64,000 nucleotides of DNA from contig CAJJDO010000003.1 in assembly GCA_905183005.1 (NCBI GenBank), positions 766,659 to 830,658 of the forward strand. The letters run 5' to 3'. Below, piece after piece: positions 61,301-64,000 of this stretch (its first letter is position 1; each line of letters opens with the position of its first letter). Below the pieces are notes generated by a model. It worked only from the letters and a program-made list of their open reading frames with translations. It had not been told where the DNA came from and did no database searches. The position numbers were made by a program, and so were the translations under genes. This stretch comes from Paramecium pentaurelia (taxonomy: Eukaryota; Ciliophora; Oligohymenophorea; Peniculida; Parameciidae).

Positions 61301-62062
61301 TAGGAAAAAATACTTTTTAGATCCACTAACAACTTAATCGAAATACAAAAAACCTAATGTATAACACACTATCTAAACTATTAAACAAGTAATATATATT
61401 CCAGGATTCAAGAAATATTCTTCATCATTATATAACCAATGTGAACTTAATAATAACATTTAAAATGCTGTTTGTGGTACAAATAGTGTAGGTAATTAAC
61501 TAAAGAATGTTAATTTAGGTTCTGGAGCAAAATTGGAAATCACAACAAATGTTAAAATTACATTCAATAAACCTATAAGTTCACTAGCCTTATTTTAATT
61601 TTTGGAAAATGAACTTAAAAATAATACCAAAGATGCTAGAGCACAAGAATATAAAATTTATCCTAAAATTAGCATATCAATTCTTAAATGTCCTTTCCCT
61701 GCTTCATTAAGTCTAAATGCAATAAATGGTATTATATAAAATAGAGAAACACCAAAAGTCAAAACAAAAAATGTTATAATCCAGGATGCATAATAAGCAT
61801 TTGAACTTAATCCCATTTATTATTATAATTTCTTAAATTTTTAGCTTTTTTCTCTAATAATCAATATTAATGATTGTCTTAATACTCCATTATTATTTAA
61901 ACAAACAAATATTAATAAAATGTAGTATGTTTCATTATTTTTGTAGGTAAAAATTATTGATAAAATTGCACTTAATACTGGAATGTATAAGTTTACCCAG
62001 AATTGTTTTGATCTAAAGTGTAAAGTGAAATTCTTTTCTAATAAGGTTTTTAGTTAATTCAT
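58341..62062 (-). CDS. ABCA-family full transporter 2
   Basis: About 1,231 aa, one 26-nt intron near the 3' end (about 58.6 kb). Layout: membrane block 1 (ILLIFVCLNNNGVLRQS; SLFYIIPFIAFRLNEAGKGH), a linker, nucleotide-binding domain 1 (LGPNGAGKST), membrane block 2 around 59.4-60.2 kb (MISMIFMIISPFTACYMGF), nucleotide-binding domain 2 (LGPNGAGKSTTFNM; YLSGGERRKV; LFMDEPTTGLDP; LLTTHSLQEAQ) and the ABCA-type C-terminal PSLEQIFAFFAS. The start Met lies just before the first hydrophobic segment. It is a distant paralogue of the ABCA gene at 31.5 kb, more typical in its second domain. Probably a lipid transporter. Confidence 0.92.
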
Positions 62063-62730
62063 ATATACAATTAATTAATAATTATTATATTAATATTTTT
62101 ATATTATTACTAATAACACTATATAGAAACAAATTACATATGGATGTAATTTAATAATCTCTTTAATTATTAAACTATATTTTCTAATTCATTTATTAAC
62201 AATCATTATGAAAATTTCATTTTTTTATTGTAAATTATATAAATAAATCTATATTCATTTACTTTCCATTAAATATTTTAATTTACTCTAATTCTATTTA
62301 AAATTAATTAGAATAGGGTAATTTGATTATATAAATTGATTTAATTCTAAAAAATAAAAAAGAGATCTAATTTCTAATTTTTTAACTAAATATATATATA
62401 ATTTAATATACTTTAAATAACAATAAATATAATTGATTGCAATATTTTATCAATTTAAAAATAAGTTTTATAAATTAAAACTTAAATCTCTAAGAGATAA
62501 TAAATAAGTTTATAATTATTATTTCTTACAAATAGATAAGCTGAATGTGTATTTTTTTATAGATAATTATTATAATTACTATATTAATATGAATAAAGTA
62601 TTATTGATATCAATAATGATAGATTTTTATTATTGAAGTTATATAAAAAATGGATATTATATTTTTATAAGTAGAATATTATTTTTTATAAGGATCCATT
62701 CACAATAAATTTAAACATAAATTATATTCA
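62063..62730. other. Divergent promoter region, nothing identified
   Basis: About 670 nt of very AT-rich sequence between the ABCA gene and the chitin-synthase-like gene. No coherent frame. It probably holds both promoters. Confidence 0.4.
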
Positions 62731-64000
62731 ATGTAAAACAGAAATATCTCTGTTGGTAGAAGCTAGGAGCTTGTAAAGAAAATACCAGATTATCGTGCAA
62801 GATATCAGCCTTTAGAATTGTAACTATAAAAGGAAGGGGGATTAAAAAAACAAATTTATGATCCATAGCCAAGATTGGAATAAATCAGCATTAGAGGAAT
62901 AGCCTAATTAAGACATAATGTGAATTAGAGTTATAGAGAAACTTAACAATTATCATAAACATAAGTAATGAAGATTAATCATGATGGATTAATTAGTGAG
63001 ATTGCATTTTGTTAAGACTCTTAAAGAAGAGAAGAAGAAATTGCTAAACTTGATGATGTTCATAAAAAAGAAATATTAAAATACTGTAAATACAATCAAG
63101 TTAAGGTTATGATATGTATTACCATGTATTCTGAACCTTTATAAGAATTATAAAAATCTTTAAAAGGAATATTAGATAGTTTGGATGAATTTTATTTAGA
63201 TGGAATATTGCCAAATTAAATTTTGGTAGTAGTGATATATGATGGAATTGAAAATTTAAGAAATCAAGGAGATGAAAATGGTAATAATCAAGAAGGTGAT
63301 ATTATACGTATATTTTTGTATTTTATTTAGCCTATTTTTGTTAATATTTAGACAAATAAAATAAAATTGAAGGGAATTAAACACTTGAAGAACAATATAA
63401 ATTGTATAAATTAAATAAATAATTACTCTAAAAATATTCTTTAGAATAGAGAAAGCTATTTTTATAGAAAAATGATTATTCTAAGGATTAATTTATAAAG
63501 AGAGATCCGAATTTAAATTATACAAAGAAAAATTATACAAAAGCTGTATAGACAATGGAATCCTTATATAATAAGGCAAAGGAATATATAGAATTAAGAT
63601 AAAATAATGCTTTAGTTTATTAAAGTGTATTTACAACAATGCTTCCAGATTAAGAAGATTTATAATTACCAATTTTTAATGTTTTCAAATTTGCTAATGG
63701 AACTAAATTATCTTCACATTTGTGGTTTTTTAAAGGATTTTGTTAAGAATTTTAACCAGAATATTGTGTCTTAATGGATTGTGGAGCAAAACCTTAAAAA
63801 GGTTCTATTTATTATTTGATAAAGGAACTTATAAATAACAAACAAGTGGGAGGTGTATGTGGAACTATGTCAATTGAATTATCTAAATCTGATGATTAAA
63901 AGGGTGAATATATGGATATACTAAGTAAAATATTAAATGTTGATATTTTCAATATTGAAAGATGTTAAAAATGTGAATATGATATTGGCAATTTATTAGA
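62731..64000 (+). CDS. Chitin-synthase-like glycosyltransferase, 5' part
   Basis: Partial gene running off the right edge; about 415 codons visible. ATG 62731 gives MQNRNISVGRSQELVKK, a ~140-residue polar N terminus. Next come a GT2-type start (KVMICITMYSEPLQELQKSL, compare ITMYNE in chitin synthases), a spacer containing a 23-nt intron at 63308-63330, then LSSHLWFFKGFCQEFQPEYC, LMDCGAKPQKGSIYYL and GGVCGTM. The spacing is that of fungal chitin synthases (W-x-FF-x-G-F, then a DVGT-like element, here DCGAKP). The catalytic EDR and QRRRW motifs would lie beyond the window. Ciliates with chitinous cysts or loricae carry such enzymes. Confidence 0.82.

Noticed and set aside
1..64000. CRISPR arrays, bacterial operons, ribosome-binding sites, tRNA or rRNA genes
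   Set aside because: No regularly spaced repeats, no Shine-Dalgarno context and no cloverleaf seen; genetic code, introns and gene families are those of a ciliate nucleus.

Overview
The window reads as nuclear DNA of a ciliate, most likely Paramecium or a close relative. Three observations support this. (1) The DNA is very AT-rich, and TAA and TAG occur throughout conserved domains where glutamine is expected, while TGA ends almost every gene (ciliate nuclear code, table 6). (2) Most genes carry tiny introns, about 19-34 nt, GTA...TAG. When these are removed, nearly all gene lengths become exact multiples of three. (3) Two genes are interrupted by TA-bounded segments of 87 and 67 bp whose ends read TATAGA inwards on both sides. 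Removing each down to one TA restores a conserved protein motif. These look like Paramecium internal eliminated sequences (IESs), so this is germline DNA or a somatic copy in which these two were retained.

Layout, left to right. 1-6.3 kb: end of an unknown gene, an EF-hand calcium-dependent kinase, and a tandem pair of purple-acid-phosphatase-like proteins, the second of which has lost its metal ligands. 6.4-10.3 kb: divergent BBS2 (cilium, BBSome) and SIN1/AVO1 (TORC2). 10.4-17.2 kb, minus strand: a HECT ubiquitin ligase with DUSP-like and AZUL domains, a coiled-coil reading frame directly upstream of it, a J-protein, a broken two-pore cation channel and a small protein. 17.8-23.3 kb: a small-Tim-like protein, a SNU23 splicing factor, a leucine-rich-repeat protein, an unknown coiled-coil protein and a microcephalin-like BRCT protein. 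23.3-30.9 kb: two tubulin-tyrosine-ligase-like (TTLL) enzymes flanking a copine, then RPB7. 31-44 kb: an ABCA transporter, a HEAT-repeat phosphatase scaffold and a very large multi-pass membrane protein. 44.5-49.5 kb: an NBR1-like PB1/FW protein, a kinase, two short damaged or unclear genes and the Fe-S scaffold NFU1. 49.5-64 kb: a third TTLL (with IES), an ABCC/MRP transporter (with IES), a coiled-coil protein, a second ABCA transporter and the start of a chitin-synthase-like gene.

There are no operons. Genes are packed on both strands with short gaps, twice only 9-11 nt. The content is eukaryotic housekeeping plus typical ciliate expansions: cilia and tubulin modification (BBS2, three TTLLs), calcium signalling and membrane (EF-hand kinase, copine, channel), three large ABC transporters, ubiquitin/autophagy (HECT, NBR1-like) and core machinery (RPB7, SNU23, NFU1, small Tim).

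All functions are read from translated motifs by eye. Intron borders were chosen by frame and motif continuity and were not checked against transcripts.
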